Source of the DNA: Acidobacteriota bacterium
GTDB taxonomy: Bacteria > Acidobacteriota > Terriglobia > Bryobacterales > Bryobacteraceae
DNA: 13,398 nt
Assembly (NCBI GenBank): GCA_023436715.1
Contig: JAEZIJ010000219.1
Span: 1 to 13,398 of the forward strand
Direction: 5' to 3'
The translations under genes were made by a program, and so were the position numbers. Positions 13,288-13,398 of the stretch are shown one piece after another (the stretch's first letter is position 1; every line of letters starts with the position of its first letter). The notes beneath the pieces are model-generated. The model had not been told where the DNA came from. It saw nothing but the letters and a program-made list of their open reading frames with translations, and searched no databases.

Positions 13288-13398
13288 CGTACGAAGTCCT
13301 CCGCCGCCGCGCGGACCAGCGAGGTTTGTCCAAATTGCGTTTTGCGATTGGCGCGGCGCGTACTCCGGCCACGGGCGGCCCCGGGGTGGCCCCGCCAA
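13284..13398 (-). CDS. Possible 3' end of a gene upstream of hydB (partial)
   Basis: A minus-strand frame is open from the window edge through 37 codons. It ends in TGA at 13284-13286, overlapping the hydB start as ATGA exactly as three other junctions of this operon do. The last residues read QTSLVRAAAEDFVR, which look like an ordinary helical C-terminus. The evidence is only the overlap pattern and a plausible ending. A second frame, continuous with hydB, is also open, and the stretch could equally be a leader region. It is cut by the window edge, so no family can be assigned. Confidence 0.3.
   Translation of the reverse strand, partial: WRGHPGAARGRSTRRANRKTQFGQTSLVRAAAEDFVR
13367..13391. 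repeat. GC-rich inverted repeat at the right edge
   Basis: GGCCAC (13367-13372) and GTGGCC (13386-13391) form an inverted pair around a 13-nt GC-only loop containing CCCCGGGG. The arms are short, and in a GC-rich genome such a pair can arise by chance. It could be a regulatory hairpin if the hydrogenase promoter lies just beyond the window. Confidence 0.25.

Overview
The window is GC-rich bacterial DNA carrying a dense set of accessory metabolic genes. I think it comes from an acidobacterium of the Solibacter/Bryobacter type. This rests on the base composition, the A/T-rich -10-like hexamers 6-9 nt before several start codons (leaderless-like starts), the short palindromic intergenic repeats, and the small secreted Lys/Glu-rich protein next to a PDZ-containing hydrolase. 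This assignment is an inference; there is no rRNA or marker gene in the window to prove it.

Layout. Positions 1-202 are non-coding and begin with a repeat-derived hairpin. On the + strand, 203-1664 is a two-gene unit encoding a small exported helical protein and an exported alpha/beta-hydrolase-PDZ protein. It is followed by an anaerobic sulfatase-maturase-type radical SAM/SPASM enzyme (1690-2844). Converging on it with a 5-nt gap is a CNNM/CorC-type membrane protein with a CBS pair (2850-4178, - strand). A 136-nt divergent intergenic region holds a MITE-like inverted repeat and a leaderless-type promoter. It is followed by a penicillin-acylase-family (S45) Ntn hydrolase (4315-6555, +). That gene converges on the hydrogenase operon across a perfect 20-nt palindrome.

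The second half (6591-13287, all - strand) is one tightly packed hydrogenase operon, in transcription order: hydB-like (two ferredoxin-type clusters), hydG-like (FAD/NAD(P) reductase with a 2Fe-2S cluster), hoxE, hoxF, hoxU, hoxY (small subunit) and hoxH ([NiFe] large subunit). Three junctions are 4-nt ATGA overlaps, one is an 11-nt overlap and one is a 1-nt gap. The only real gap (62 nt, with an inverted repeat) lies between hydG and hoxE.

How the genes work together. HoxY-HoxH is a cytoplasmic [NiFe] hydrogenase core and HoxE-F-U is the NAD(H) diaphorase of group 3d enzymes. HydB-HydG is the electron-transfer pair normally found with group 3b (sulf)hydrogenases. Having both electron-input modules in one operon with a single hydrogenase core suggests a hybrid complex that could link H2 to two acceptor pools, for example NAD(H) and NADP(H) or ferredoxin. 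HoxF also has a C-terminus resembling electron-bifurcating flavoproteins. This is the best candidate in the window for an undescribed system; its activity is inferred and not shown.
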